DNA of 64,000 nt from Dyadobacter sp. MSC1_007 (GCF_023667495.1 NZ_JAMOZL010000010.1:273525-337524), one strand, 5' to 3'; shown: positions 17,794-28,100, counted from the first letter of the stretch. Notes: generated by a model not told the origin, from the sequence alone. Numbers and translations: made by a program.

Positions 17794-19521
17794 TCACTCA
17801 GGCGGGAAAAGCTGGAATTCGGTTACTTCGAAATATCCTTTGTGTTCCAGGATCGCCAGACGAAATTTTTGAGCTTTAATAGGCGCTATGGTCTTTTCCC
17901 AGGCGCCTATTTTATTGCCGGTAGCCAGGGATACCCATTTTTTACCATCATGATAAAGCACTTCGAATTTGGTTACCTCGGAGTCCCGGTAGGTCTTTTC
18001 GCTCAGCTTCACCTTACCGACCAGCTGTGGTCTACCCAGGTCGACTTCCAGCCAGCCCGATGGTTCGTACATATCCATCACTTCCTTGGAGAGGTAATGC
18101 ACGTTTGTGCCGTAAAATTTCATGAAATCGGCGTCCTTTCTGCGTCCGATCTTCCAGGAAGTCCTCGGATTGTCGTCAAATGCAGCCGTAGGATCGTGGT
18201 AAAACTGCCCGACCGAACTCGAAGCCGTGGCCTTTTGCGCATACGCGATGGAGCCTGTGGTCGAGAAAGGAATGATTGGTGCAATACCAGCCATATTCCG
18301 GTCTGTTGTCAGGACGGCGATGGTCGCAACCGAGTCAATCTTGTTTGCGGGGAAAGTGAGATTGACTGACTTATCTGTTTGTGTAAAAGCTATTTTGGTG
18401 CCGTCCATAAGTGTCGCGCCTGTTATTTTGGCAGGCATAGCAGGTAATACCAGTTCTTTTTTCGCTGCATTCAACAAATGCAGGTAGACTTTATTATCTC
18501 TGAATGAGCTCACATAATCCGCAGCAGGCGTGTAAACACCGCCTTTCGTATTATAAACGGCCGCTTCATTTTTAGCGATCCAGGCTCCCATTTCCCGTGC
18601 CCGGTCGGCGAATTCAGTTGGGAAAATGCCGGTGCTATCCGGACCTATGTTGAACAACAGGTTGCCATTCCCGCCTACGCAGCGCAGGAGTGTGTGAAGG
18701 GATTCTTTCAGGCTTCGCGGATGGTCGTTGAAGCGCCACGCCCATTGATGACCCATATTCGTGCAGGTTTCCCAGGGAACTTTGCCATAGCCCGCCACAA
18801 AGCCCTCAGGCGTTGCATAGTCGGCATACTTGCCGATGTAGGCGTGCGATTCGTCGGGCGTGAATGGTTCCAGACGGTTATTGATGATGATTTCAGGTTG
18901 CAGTTTCCGGGCAAGGTCATATACTCTTTTCGGTTCAATAGGGCTCGGTCCACCTTCAAAATCAATCCATAACAAACCGATTTTTCCGTAGTTGGTCAAC
19001 AGCTCACGCACTTGTTCCTGGACGCGGTCGGCAAAAACAGCATTGGTAGCCGGATTGCGGCAATCGGGATCTTTCCAGTCGGCAACTGAAAAATACCAGC
19101 AGATCGGCATATTGGCTTCGTGCGCCGCCTGGGCCAGCTCTTTGCATACATCACGGCCAAAAGGCGTATTCATGATGTTGTAATCGGTGGTTTTAGTATC
19201 GAAAAGACAGAAACCATCGTGGTGCTTGGCAGTGAGCACCATGTATTTCATTCCCGAAGCCTTGGCTAGGGCAACCCATTCTTTCGCATTAAAGCGCGTA
19301 GGGTTAAACCGCTTGTACAGCGAGTCATATTTGGCTTTGCCATACCCTTCCCGCGACCAACTGATCTCTTTACCGATCAAGGAGACCGGGCCCCAGTGGA
19401 TAAAAAGGCCCATTTTCGAGTCCTGCCACCATTTCAGGCGTTGTGCAACGGTTATTGTATTTTGAGAAAAAGCTTCCAGGCCTAGGCAGGAAAGCAGTAA
19501 TATCAGCAATGTTTTCTTCAT
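17794..19521 (-). CDS. GH29 alpha-L-fucosidase with C-terminal F5/8 (discoidin) domain
   Basis: The 575-residue enzyme releases terminal L-fucose from glycans. A signal peptide (1-19, LEAFSQ) is followed by the GH29 barrel with IHWGP (41-45), the conserved HHDGF (100-104) and the probable nucleophile D187 in LLWIDFEGG. A beta-sandwich lies near 350-415 and a galactose-binding-like F5/8 type C module at about 430-570. The start was set at the Met of MKKTLL. A longer reading frame would add 34 residues with no signal-like start and would run into the preceding fucP gene. It is the last gene of the fucose operon, 35 bases after the permease, so it supplies fucose to the pathway encoded upstream of it. 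Confidence 0.93.
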   Translation of the reverse strand: MKKTLLILLLSCLGLEAFSQNTITVAQRLKWWQDSKMGLFIHWGPVSLIGKEISWSREGYGKAKYDSLYKRFNPTRFNAKEWVALAKASGMKYMVLTAKHHDGFCLFDTKTTDYNIMNTPFGRDVCKELAQAAHEANMPICWYFSVADWKDPDCRNPATNAVFADRVQEQVRELLTNYGKIGLLWIDFEGGPSPIEPKRVYDLARKLQPEIIINNRLEPFTPDESHAYIGKYADYATPEGFVAGYGKVPWETCTNMGHQWAWRFNDHPRSLKESLHTLLRCVGGNGNLLFNIGPDSTGIFPTEFADRAREMGAWIAKNEAAVYNTKGGVYTPAADYVSSFRDNKVYLHLLNAAKKELVLPAMPAKITGATLMDGTKIAFTQTDKSVNLTFPANKIDSVATIAVLTTDRNMAGIAPIIPFSTTGSIAYAQKATASSSVGQFYHDPTAAFDDNPRTSWKIGRRKDADFMKFYGTNVHYLSKEVMDMYEPSGWLEVDLGRPQLVGKVKLSEKTYRDSEVTKFEVLYHDGKKWVSLATGNKIGAWEKTIAPIKAQKFRLAILEHKGYFEVTEFQLFPPE

Positions 19522-19556
19522 AAAATATATAATAATGGGTAGATATAAATGCTGTT

Positions 19557-20807
19557 TCAGGCGGCTAATGGCTGTTTTACGACATGCCCTGCCTTGGCAT
19601 AATAAACCAGATATGCATAACATAATACCGGTACGATGAACGCCTGTTTGATGCTGAATGAATCAGAAAGCAACCCCATCACCGGTGGCACAATGGCACC
19701 GCCGACGATGCTCATAATGATCAGCGATGACCCTGTTTTGGTGTAAATGCCAAGATCTTTAATGCTGAGTGTGAATAGGATAGGGTACATCACAGAGGTG
19801 AACAACCCGACAAACGATATTGCGTACAATGACACGTAGCCCACAGTCGTCATAGAAATGGCTATCAGTACTATCGCTGACCCTGCGCAGATGGCCAGCA
19901 TCCGAGATGGATTAACACTCCTGAGGCCGTATGCACCCGCAAGCCGACCGGCCAGCACCAGCGCCATGTACAATGTGATAAACAATGCCGCGCTCTGCTC
20001 CGTCAATCCCGGTACACCCGAAGATTTAGCATACCGGATCAAAAAGCTCACAATGCCCACTTCCGCACCCAGGTAGCAGAATACACCCAATGCGCCCAGG
20101 ACCGTATGCCTGAACCGGAGCACCGATCGTATACTCGTGCCACCGCCCGTTTCCTCTTCGATTTTGGGCAGACGGATGAATACCAGCAGTAAGCCAATGA
20201 CGACGAACAGGCCTGCAAGACTCAGGTAAGGCGTTTTTACAAGCTGGGCTTCGGAATGCAGGTAGCTGGTGAGCTGTTCCGGCGAGAACTGCGCCACAGT
20301 TGCAGGGGGCACTTCAGTGGCATGCAGCAGGAAACGGCTGCCTACAAATGGCCCGATCGTGGCACCAATAGACCCCACAGCCGATGCCAGGCTCAGCCTG
20401 CTCGATGCACGTTGAGGATCACCGAGAACGGAAATGTACGGCGTGGCTGTTACTTCAAGGAATGTAAACCCTGCCGCCATAATGAACAATGCGCCCAGGA
20501 AAAGCGGATAGTAGCGGGTATCAGCGGCCGGGAAGAAGAGGATTGCGCCAGTGGCCGCCGTGAGCAGGCCAGTCACCATGCCGGACTTGTAGCCATATTT
20601 ACCTATAAACTGCCCCACTGGCAATGCAAGCAGGAAATAGCCGCCAAAGAAGGCCGATTGGATCAGCGACGACTGAAAGTCGGTAAGCTGGCAGGCCCGT
20701 TTCAAATGGGGAATGAGGATATCGTTGATATTCCGGCTCAGGTTCCAGATAAACATCAGGCTCATTACCACCAACAGCGGCACTATCACGCCCTTTTTAT
20801 GATTCAT
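19557..20807 (-). CDS. fucP: L-fucose permease of the major facilitator superfamily (FucP type)
   Basis: The 416-residue inner-membrane protein has 12 predicted helices and closely follows the E. coli FucP pattern. NINDILIPHL carries D29, the counterpart of the E. coli FucP aspartate D46, and FTFLEVTATPY carries E118, the counterpart of E135; both are needed for proton-coupled transport in that protein. The second half has YPILFTLSIKDLGIYTKTGSSLIIMSIVGG, split here by the family's conserved Gly-rich turn. The start overlaps the mutarotase stop by 4 bases, so translation is coupled. With a fucosidase downstream and fuconate dehydratase upstream, L-fucose is the best substrate call. Confidence 0.92.
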   Translation of the reverse strand: MNHKKGVIVPLLVVMSLMFIWNLSRNINDILIPHLKRACQLTDFQSSLIQSAFFGGYFLLALPVGQFIGKYGYKSGMVTGLLTAATGAILFFPAADTRYYPLFLGALFIMAAGFTFLEVTATPYISVLGDPQRASSRLSLASAVGSIGATIGPFVGSRFLLHATEVPPATVAQFSPEQLTSYLHSEAQLVKTPYLSLAGLFVVIGLLLVFIRLPKIEEETGGGTSIRSVLRFRHTVLGALGVFCYLGAEVGIVSFLIRYAKSSGVPGLTEQSAALFITLYMALVLAGRLAGAYGLRSVNPSRMLAICAGSAIVLIAISMTTVGYVSLYAISFVGLFTSVMYPILFTLSIKDLGIYTKTGSSLIIMSIVGGAIVPPVMGLLSDSFSIKQAFIVPVLCYAYLVYYAKAGHVVKQPLAA

Positions 20808-21160
20808 TTCAAGCTTTCATTAAGTAAAAAAACAGGTTTCATTGTGGCCCAATGCTCGCCCGGCAGCGTTTCTGGAAGCTTCACCTGAAAACCGGCCATA
20901 AATGCGGCCCATTCGGCCTGGCGGGGTAGGGCCCTCATCTTTTCAAAGGCAGTTTTCAAATCTGTACCTTCCTCGCAATCCACGATCATGAAGAGCCGCG
21001 TGCCTATCCGGTAAATCTGCATATCTACAATCCCGGCATCCCGGATACCCGCCGGAATTTCACGCCAGATGTTTTCCGGTTGATGATAATGCTCGTAAGT
21101 GGCGATCAGCTCCGGGTCATCTTTCAGATCGAGCGCCATACAGGTTCTTTGTATTGCCAT
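20804..21160 (-). CDS. L-fucose/L-rhamnose mutarotase (RhaM family)
   Basis: The 118-residue protein is a small ferredoxin-like dimer subunit of the RhaM/YiiL mutarotase family, which interconverts sugar anomers. It has the family's catalytic His (H26, in YEHYHQPENIWREI, matching the HNPIWPE stretch of RhaM), followed by MQIYRIGTRLFMIVD and a late Trp-rich stretch (QAEWAAFMAGF). It belongs to the RhaM fold and not to the FucU fold often used for fucose. Because it lies between a fucose-type dehydrogenase (4-base gap) and fucP (4-base overlap), the likely substrate is L-fucose, to give the anomer the dehydrogenase needs. Confidence 0.88.
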   Translation of the reverse strand: MAIQRTCMALDLKDDPELIATYEHYHQPENIWREIPAGIRDAGIVDMQIYRIGTRLFMIVDCEEGTDLKTAFEKMRALPRQAEWAAFMAGFQVKLPETLPGEHWATMKPVFLLNESLK

Positions 21161-21164
21161 CTAT

Positions 21165-21950
21165 TTATCGTTTATAACCCAGTTCCGCGCCACCGCTGAC
21201 AGGCATAATGCAACCCGTTACAAATCGGGCGGCGTCCGAGATGAGGAACACAGCCACATCCGCGATCACATCGCCTTCCGGACAATATCCCAGGGCGTGA
21301 ATGCCGTCCAGATAATTTTCTATCTGAGCAGGATCGGGTTGCTCGCCGGCCCATTTCCGCAGCATGGGGGTCCAAACGCCAGCCGGGCACACCGCATTCA
21401 CGCGTATGCCGAAAGGGGCATAGTCCAGCGCCATGGATTTGGTAAGGGCATTCATACCTCCTTTGGTGGCGACATAAGCCGCATGGTTTTCCTGTCCAAG
21501 CTCTCCAACCATGCTGCCGGTGTTCAGAATGCAGCCTTTGGTTTCCTTTAAATGGGCTATACCATATTTAGTGGTATGATAAACGCTTTTCAGGTTCACC
21601 GAAAACAGCTCGTCCCATTCCTCCTCCGACGTTTCGTGGAGCGGTTTCGACGGACTGGCAACTCCCGCATTATTATGGATTACGTCCAATTGGCCAAATG
21701 CGGCCACTGCTTGTGCAATGGCCTCCTGTACATCGGACGCTTTACTCACGTCGCCGCTAAAAGTGATCAGTGGGTTATCCTCAAATGCTGTTTTAAGTTC
21801 TTCCAATGCGGGCGCATCCTGGTCCATTACGCAAACACGCGCACCCTCCCGCAGGTAGGCACCCGCGCATGCGCGTCCGATGCCCGCGGCGCCTCCCGTG
21901 AGGAAAACTGCCTTACCTTCCAATGCTTGTCCGGTTTTTAAAACTGCCAT
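21165..21950 (-). CDS. SDR-family dehydrogenase of L-fucose catabolism
   Basis: The 261-residue classical short-chain dehydrogenase has the cofactor motif TGGAAGIG (18-25), NNAG (93-96), N119 and the catalytic S146, Y159 and K163. The acidic residue after strand 2 (VMDQD, D43) favours NAD over NADP. In oxidative L-fucose pathways an SDR acts either as L-fucose dehydrogenase (first step) or as 2-keto-3-deoxy-L-fuconate 4-dehydrogenase (fourth step). Sequence alone does not decide between them. Next to a mutarotase the first step fits best, but the lactonase and later enzymes are absent here. It starts 21 bases after the dehydratase gene ends, in the same operon. Confidence 0.85.
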   Translation of the reverse strand: MAVLKTGQALEGKAVFLTGGAAGIGRACAGAYLREGARVCVMDQDAPALEELKTAFEDNPLITFSGDVSKASDVQEAIAQAVAAFGQLDVIHNNAGVASPSKPLHETSEEEWDELFSVNLKSVYHTTKYGIAHLKETKGCILNTGSMVGELGQENHAAYVATKGGMNALTKSMALDYAPFGIRVNAVCPAGVWTPMLRKWAGEQPDPAQIENYLDGIHALGYCPEGDVIADVAVFLISDAARFVTGCIMPVSGGAELGYKR

Positions 21951-21971
21951 TTTTGAAGTGTTTTTAATTTT

Positions 21972-23198
21972 CTAACCTTTCAGATCGCTGCTGCTGCCCG
22001 GTACTTGTGGTATCTGATAGTAACCGCCCGAGATCTGGGCAGGATTTACGAAATATTGACGTAAGTGCGGAATATGTTCCAAAAACAAATGCTCGTGCCC
22101 CATTCCAATATGGTTAAAGATCACAAGATGCTGATGGATCTGGCCCATATCACCCACGTGCGGCACCACCGGGACACCCATTTTTTTCGAAAGGAGGCTG
22201 ATCGTCAGAAACTCGGAAATACCGCCAACCCGTACTGCGTCCACCTGGCAGAAATCCATTGCCCCGGCCTGAAGGAAATTTTTGAAAATCACTTTGTTAG
22301 GGATGTGTTCGCCGGTAGCTACTTTAAAAGGCGCAATGGCTTCTGCGATGGCCTGATGCGCTATCACATCGTCGGGGTGCGTAGGCTCTTCGATCCAAAA
22401 CGGATTGATTTCGCCGAGACGACTGCATATCTCCAGAGCCTGTGGAAGGTTCCATTTCTGGTTCGCATCCAACATGATTGTCGCTTCCTGGCCTGCAGCG
22501 TTGCGGATCAGGCCCGCTCGCCTCAGGTCCCGCGCCGGATCATCCGACCCCACTTTTAGTTTTAAAGCATTAAAGCCGTTGCCCATCGCCCTTTTTGTGT
22601 TCTCGACGATCTTTTCATCCGAATAATGGAACCAGCCAACCGAAGTGTCGTAACCTTTATAACCGGTTTTCAGCAAACAACCGCGGGCTTCGCGTGATGG
22701 CAAATGTTCTGCCAGCAGATCGATTGCCTGTTTTCTGGTGAGTACATCTTCCAGGTAGCTCAGATCCAGCGTGTCGACGAGCTGCTCGGGAGTAAGGTCG
22801 AGCAGCAATTGCCAGAGCGGGACGCCTCGCGATTTCGCCCAGAGATCATAGCACGCATTGACGATAGCAGCGAGCGCCAGGTGAATTACACCTTTGTGCG
22901 GCCCCAGCCACCGTAAGGAAGGAGAGTCGGCCATGCGCCGGTATTCCTGACCAAAAACCGACATCAGTTCCTCAATTTCCCGGCCCTTCAACGAGAGGGA
23001 AAGGTATTCGATGGCTTTGCAAACCAGGTCGTTGCCAGCCCCGAGCGTAAAAGCAAGCCCGATACCTGTTACCGTTGAATCTGTTTCAAGGCAGCAAACG
23101 GCATAGGCATATTGTGGCGTGGTGTGTGTAGCATCCGATCCGACGCCTTCCGGGAGTTGAAACCGCTGGTCCCTGATTCCAATAGATGTAATACGCAT
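21972..23198 (-). CDS. L-fuconate dehydratase (enolase superfamily)
   Basis: This 408-residue protein has the mandelate-racemase-type enolase fold: a capping domain (about 1-150) and a barrel. The KxK base motif is K213-L-K215 (ALKLKVG). Metal ligands are D244 (MLDANQKWN), one of E270/E271 (WIEEP) and E297 (ATGEH), and the general acid/base is H347 in VPHVGDMGQ. These residues and the length match FucD, which dehydrates L-fuconate to 2-keto-3-deoxy-L-fuconate. L-rhamnonate or other acid-sugar dehydratases are the alternatives. The fucosidase, FucP-type permease and mutarotase downstream make L-fuconate the best call. It is the first gene of the operon, divergent from an AraC regulator. Confidence 0.9.
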   Translation of the reverse strand: MRITSIGIRDQRFQLPEGVGSDATHTTPQYAYAVCCLETDSTVTGIGLAFTLGAGNDLVCKAIEYLSLSLKGREIEELMSVFGQEYRRMADSPSLRWLGPHKGVIHLALAAIVNACYDLWAKSRGVPLWQLLLDLTPEQLVDTLDLSYLEDVLTRKQAIDLLAEHLPSREARGCLLKTGYKGYDTSVGWFHYSDEKIVENTKRAMGNGFNALKLKVGSDDPARDLRRAGLIRNAAGQEATIMLDANQKWNLPQALEICSRLGEINPFWIEEPTHPDDVIAHQAIAEAIAPFKVATGEHIPNKVIFKNFLQAGAMDFCQVDAVRVGGISEFLTISLLSKKMGVPVVPHVGDMGQIHQHLVIFNHIGMGHEHLFLEHIPHLRQYFVNPAQISGGYYQIPQVPGSSSDLKG

Positions 23199-23387
23199 GA
23201 GTGGTAGATGTCAATATGCTACAAGTGATTTCTTTTGAATGATTCTCTCTGAAAAGAAGCTGTTGAGTTTGGAAAAATAGCTTTTAAGTTATTGCAATAC
23301 AGTTAATTGTGTGTATTTGTGTAAATATCCTTGGTGATGTACTCATTACCTGTCATCTTTATCCGTATAATTGCTACTAATATTGTC

Positions 23388-23395
23388 CAAAAATA
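23388..23395 (-). promoter_or_regulatory. Putative -7 element of the fucose operon
   Basis: On the minus strand the sequence TATTTTTG matches TAnnTTTG exactly. It would give a leader of about 185 bases before the dehydratase ATG. No clear -33 TTG is present. It lies 48 bases from a similar element facing the AraC gene, an arrangement that suits shared control by the regulator. Confidence 0.3.
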
Positions 23396-23443
23396 TGACC
23401 GTTAAATACAGCGAATTGATTTTAGGTTGATATTTTACAATAC

Positions 23444-23451
23444 TATGTTTG
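23444..23451 (+). promoter_or_regulatory. Putative -7 element of the AraC-type regulator gene
   Basis: TATGTTTG matches TAnnTTTG exactly and would start the transcript about 20 bases before the ATG at 23477. TTG triplets at 23416 and 23427 lie outside the best spacing. Confidence 0.35.
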
Positions 23452-23476
23452 CTTTGATGCATCAAAACCTTCTCTC

Positions 23477-24361
23477 ATGAAAGCCACCTATGCGCTGTTG
23501 CCCGACCTGGCCCCCTCGCGGAAACCATTTTTAGTTAAAAAAACCATCCGCCCGTATTTTTCTACGGATTTCCATTTTCATAAGGAATGCCAGCTCGTGT
23601 ACATTGTTTCCGGTTCGGGCACGCGCATTATAGGGCATTCTATCGAGCGATTTGAGGCGGGCGACCTGACGTTTGTCGGGCCCAATGTGCCGCACGTATG
23701 GTATAGCGAGTCCGCGCCTGGCGAAACCCCTGAGGCCGTTTCACTCGCGCTTTACATTAATCCGGATGTTATCGCGGACCATTTTGATTTGTTGATCGAT
23801 ACAAAGGAATTACGCCATTTTTTTAAGGAGTCGGAGCGGGGCATTACCATTTCCGGAAGAAAAAAGAAACGGGTTACCGACATTCTGTGGCAAATGCAGG
23901 AGCAGAAAAACATGGCATTGCTGGCTTCATTTTTGCAAATATTGGATCAGTTGCTGGAACCGGAGGATCTTACCTGGCTCAATGTCCCAAACCTGATCTC
24001 GGTTTACTCCACACAGGCGCCCGGGCGGGTGCCGAAACTGATGCATTTTATACAACAGAATTTCAAAGAAGATATAACATTACAGCAGGCTGCGTCGGTG
24101 GCTGGATTGCAGATCCATTCATTTTGTCGTTTCTTCAAAGGCCTGACCAACCGTACCTTTTCCGACTTTCTGAATGAAGTGAGGATAGGTTTTGCGGGGA
24201 AACTGCTGCAACAATCGGATTTGTCGATAACCCAGATCGCGCTTGAATGCGGCTATTCCAACATATCCTATTTTAACCGGTGTTTTAAAAAGATCAATAA
24301 AATGTCCCCGAAGGTGTACCGCCACCTCAGCGCGGGGAAAGCCGAAAAATCCGTAACCTGA
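23477..24361 (+). CDS. AraC-family regulator, probable activator of the fucose operon
   Basis: The 294-residue cytoplasmic protein has an N-terminal cupin-like sensing domain (about 15-110; FHFHKECQLVYIVSGSG and LTFVGPNVPHVWYS, the usual AraC cupin pattern) and a double helix-turn-helix at the C-terminus (about 190-288; TLQQAASVAGL, then ITQIALECGYSNISYFNRCFK). It is transcribed away from the fucose operon across a 278-base shared region, so it is probably the local fucose-responsive regulator. The inducer, L-fucose or an intermediate, is inferred. Its last bases overlap a hairpin that serves as terminator for the opposing gene. Confidence 0.9.
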   Translation: MKATYALLPDLAPSRKPFLVKKTIRPYFSTDFHFHKECQLVYIVSGSGTRIIGHSIERFEAGDLTFVGPNVPHVWYSESAPGETPEAVSLALYINPDVIADHFDLLIDTKELRHFFKESERGITISGRKKKRVTDILWQMQEQKNMALLASFLQILDQLLEPEDLTWLNVPNLISVYSTQAPGRVPKLMHFIQQNFKEDITLQQAASVAGLQIHSFCRFFKGLTNRTFSDFLNEVRIGFAGKLLQQSDLSITQIALECGYSNISYFNRCFKKINKMSPKVYRHLSAGKAEKSVT

Positions 24362-24385
24362 CCAATCGTACTGGCCAGGTTACGG
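24345..24385 (-). terminator. Rho-independent terminator for the 24399-24989 gene
   Basis: A perfect 10-bp stem (ccgtaacctg 24351-24360 / caggttacgg 24376-24385) is extended by 3 bp past a mismatch, with a 7-base loop. Read on the minus strand it is followed by ATTTTTC. The T-run lies inside the 3' end of the AraC gene on the other strand. Confidence 0.75.
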
Positions 24386-24398
24386 ACTGGCACAAACG

Positions 24399-24989
24399 TT
24401 ATAGCGCGGAGCTGACAAGCTTCACAATGCTTCCAAGTTGCTTGGAAGACGCTGCAGACGCAATTTTAGCAGCCGGGCCTTTCTTGTCCAGACCGGCAAC
24501 GGACTTGGTAGCTTCACCCAGCAGGCCGTTCAGTTGCGACTGGCTGCCCGAACCCAGGATGGACGAACCGGCCTTGATAAGTCCGAGGTTGCTCGTCAGG
24601 CTGGCTGCATTGCCTAGCAGTCCCGATTCCCCTTTTCCAAGCAGGCTGCTGATCCTGTTCGCACCGATCAGCATTTTCACTGCATTCACAACCTTTCCGA
24701 GCACGCCCGTATTAAGTTTGCCCGCAGACGCCAGCGGGATCATCGATTTAAGCGCACCTGCTTTGCCAAGGATCTTATCTTTCAAAGTTCCATCGGAGCT
24801 CTTCGCCTCTTTTTCCAGCGCTGAAACACCCTCCGTAAGCGCATCAGCCGTCCCCGACTTGTCACCTTTTTCAGAAAGTGACATCGCTTTATCAAGCAAA
24901 CTTTCAACAGAAAGCCCCTGTGCGATCGCATTAGAAGAGAAAATCATCAGGCAAAGAAAAGCCGCCAAAAAAGAAGAGAAACGTTTCAT
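24399..24989 (-). CDS. Secreted helical low-complexity protein of unknown function
   Basis: I do not recognise this 196-residue protein. A clear signal peptide (1-23, SNAIAQ) is followed by an Ala/Gly/Leu/Ser/Lys-rich chain without cysteine or tryptophan that reads as short amphipathic helices (ESLLDKAMSLSEKGDKSG, NAVKMLIGANRISSLLGKG). Repeated GLLG/SSLLGKG/SGLLGNA motifs give it a weak internal periodicity. It is monocistronic with its own terminator and lies between the AraC gene and a divergent SusC gene, 197 bases from the latter. It might be a periplasmic or surface structural protein; no function is supported. Confidence 0.75.
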   Translation of the reverse strand: MKRFSSFLAAFLCLMIFSSNAIAQGLSVESLLDKAMSLSEKGDKSGTADALTEGVSALEKEAKSSDGTLKDKILGKAGALKSMIPLASAGKLNTGVLGKVVNAVKMLIGANRISSLLGKGESGLLGNAASLTSNLGLIKAGSSILGSGSQSQLNGLLGEATKSVAGLDKKGPAAKIASAASSKQLGSIVKLVSSAL

Positions 24990-25186
24990 AGTTTTTAATT
25001 CAAGTTGATAACTGGCGGCAAATTATGGAAAAAATGCCCGTCTACCATCGAAGGAACTCTATTGATCTTTGAAGAAATATGACAAATTGGTGTCAGGGGT
25101 GGAATGATGCAATATCGTCACGGGATATTACTACGATCATATAGGAAGTAGTTAAACCCATTTTTAACCAACTTAACCTACACTCA

Positions 25187-28100
25187 ATGGAAAAAGGATC
25201 TTCCCTTTTTAGAATTGCGGTATGCTTGCTACTCGTTTGGCTGCTTCGACCCGCAATTGCTTTCTCTGTGCCCCTTAATTTTCAGGAACAGAAACGTGTG
25301 CGTCCACACCTGGACAGAAGTGTTTCCGGGAAGGTATTGTCCAAAGAGGACAACACCCCAATCCCAGGTGTAACGGTTGTCGTCAAAGGTTCAACCAACG
25401 GGACTACGACCGACATTGATGGCAAATTTCAGATTGAGACCAAGTCTGACAGCGATGTGCTGGTATTTTCCGCGGTAGGGTTTGTGACCCAGGAAAAAGC
25501 GGTCGGTAATGCAACCAATATCGACATTATCCTTGCGGCCGATCAGAAAACGCTCGACGAGGTAGTTGTGGTAGGATATGGTACTATCAAAAAACGTGAC
25601 CTTACCGGAGCCGTTTCGCAGGTAAATGCTACCAAGCTTGAAAATGAAAACCCACAATCGGTGCAGGATGTGCTTAGGGGCAACATTCCAGGTATGAATG
25701 TCGGCTTTTCGGCGTCGGCAAAGGGCGGTGGAAACGTGGCTGTCCGTGGTACCAACTCGCTGGGTGCCGGCAGCAGTCCGCTGGTGGTGCTCGACGGGGC
25801 CATTTATTATGGCGGATTAGAAGATATCAACCCGAACGACATCGAAACGATCGATGTGTTGAAGGATGCGAGCTCGGCGGCAGTCTTCGGTGCGAAGGCG
25901 GCCAGCGGGGTAATTCTGGTGACCACTAAAAAAGGGAAGGAAGGGAAGACGGTCATTAACATCAATAGCAACATCGGTTTTAGCGAAGTTGCCAAAAACC
26001 AGCCTGTGTTGAGCCCCGATGGGTTTATCTCATGGCGCCAGGAAGTGATGCGGAACATCAACCTCACCGCTCAGCCTGCCCGTTTTACAAATCCTAATGA
26101 GCTTCCTTCCGATGTGACCCTCGCACAGTGGCTTGCATATGATGGATCGAAGGGAGATCCCACAACGGTCTGGCTTCAACGTCTAAACATGCAATCGGTT
26201 GAAATTCAAAATTACAAGGATGGAAAGAGCGTAGACTGGTATTCGAAGATATTCCAGAAAGGCTTCCGACAGGACCATACAGTAAGCCTTTCGGGTAAGA
26301 ATGAACGCGTTTCGTACTATATGTCACTGGGTTACCTGAAAAACGAAGGTATCGTTGTGGGCGACGCGTACAGCACCGTGCGTGCCCGAGTGAACCTTGA
26401 AGGAAAAGTGAATAAATTCCTGACTGTCGGGATCAACACACAGTTTGCAGACCGCGACGAAAGCCAGATCCCGGTGAATATCGACCTGGCGCCCAACCTT
26501 TCTCCATGGGGCTCGGAGTTCAATCCGGATGGCACTTATAAATGGCGCCCGAACGAAGAAGCAAGCGGTGGTAACCACCCGTATTATGCGCCGAGTTTCA
26601 CTACCCGCGACAAAGGTTCGATGACGATCAACAATGTAATTTTTGCAAAGGTGGCGTTGCCATTCGGTATCACTTACCAGGCCAATTTTACACCGCGCTA
26701 TGAAAATTATCATCGCTACAACGCAGAATCGTCCAAGCATGCCGAATGGGCTGCCGAAGGCGGTCGTGCTTCCAGAAGAAATACCCGTTTTTTCAGCTGG
26801 CAGATCGATAATATCCTTAAATGGAACAAAACAATTGCTGAAAAGCACAGTTTCGACGTGACATTGCTGGCCAACAAAGAAAGGTACCGTTCGTGGGACG
26901 ATAGTGTTTCCAACAAAGGTTTTGCGCCGAACGACTTCCTGGGCTACCACAACATGAGCGCCGGTAATGCGCCGGTGATGTGGACCGAAGATCAGACCAG
27001 CACTGCAGACGCATTAATGGCGCGGCTTTACTATTCGTTCAAAGACCGGTATATGTTGACGCTATCCAGCCGCCGGGATGGTTATTCAGCTTTCGGGCAG
27101 AAGAACCCGCGGGCGACTTTTGCCTCTGCTGCCCTTGGATGGGTGTTTACCGACGAACCTTTCTGGAAAATTGACTGGCTGAATTACGGTAAGCTGCGTG
27201 CTTCATATGGTAGCAATGGTAACAGGGATATTGGCCGTTACGACGCGCTCGCCAACCTGGCAACCGGCAAATACCTGCACGTAAATTCGGGCGGTACGGT
27301 GTACCAGGTTAGTCAGTTGTACGTGGACCGTATGCAGAACCCGAACCTGAAATGGGAGCGGACCAACTCGTTGAACATTGGACTTGATTTTGGGTTGTTC
27401 AATAACGTAATCGACGGTAGCCTGGAATTGTACAAATCTTCTACCCGCGACCTGCTTGTGAAGCGCGCGCTGCCTAACGTGCTCGGTTTCGACTTTGTAC
27501 TCGATAACCTGGGTCAGGTCGACAACAAAGGTTTGGAGCTAAGCCTTAATTCGACCAACATGAAAAGAGAGAATTTTTCATGGAGATCGACTTTGAACGT
27601 GCAGATGAACCGCAACAAAATCGTGCATTTGTATGGTAACAAGGCGCAGGTTAAAGATGCTTCCGGTAATGTGATCGGTGAAAAAGAAGCGGATGATATC
27701 ACCAACAGATGGTTCATCGGCCATGCGATCGACGAAATATGGAATTATAAGGTGATTGGTGTTTGGCAGACCGAAGAGGCTGATGCGGCTGCGAAATACG
27801 GTGTGAAGCCAGGCGACCATAAAATTCTGGATGTAAATAACGATGGTAAATTTACCAACGACGATAAGGTCTTCCAGGGGTTCACGTCCCCGCGGGTGAG
27901 GCTCACGTTGCGTAACGAGTTCAAGCTGTATAAAAACTTCGATGTGTCCTTCATGATGTATTCTTATCTGGGACAAAAAGGAGAGTTTAACCAGATGAAG
28001 AACCGCCCGGGCTTCCCCGACAGGAGCAGCTCGTACGTGTTTCCTTACTGGACAGCAGAAAACCGCAACAACGAATGGGCGCGCCTCTACTCGAGTGAAG

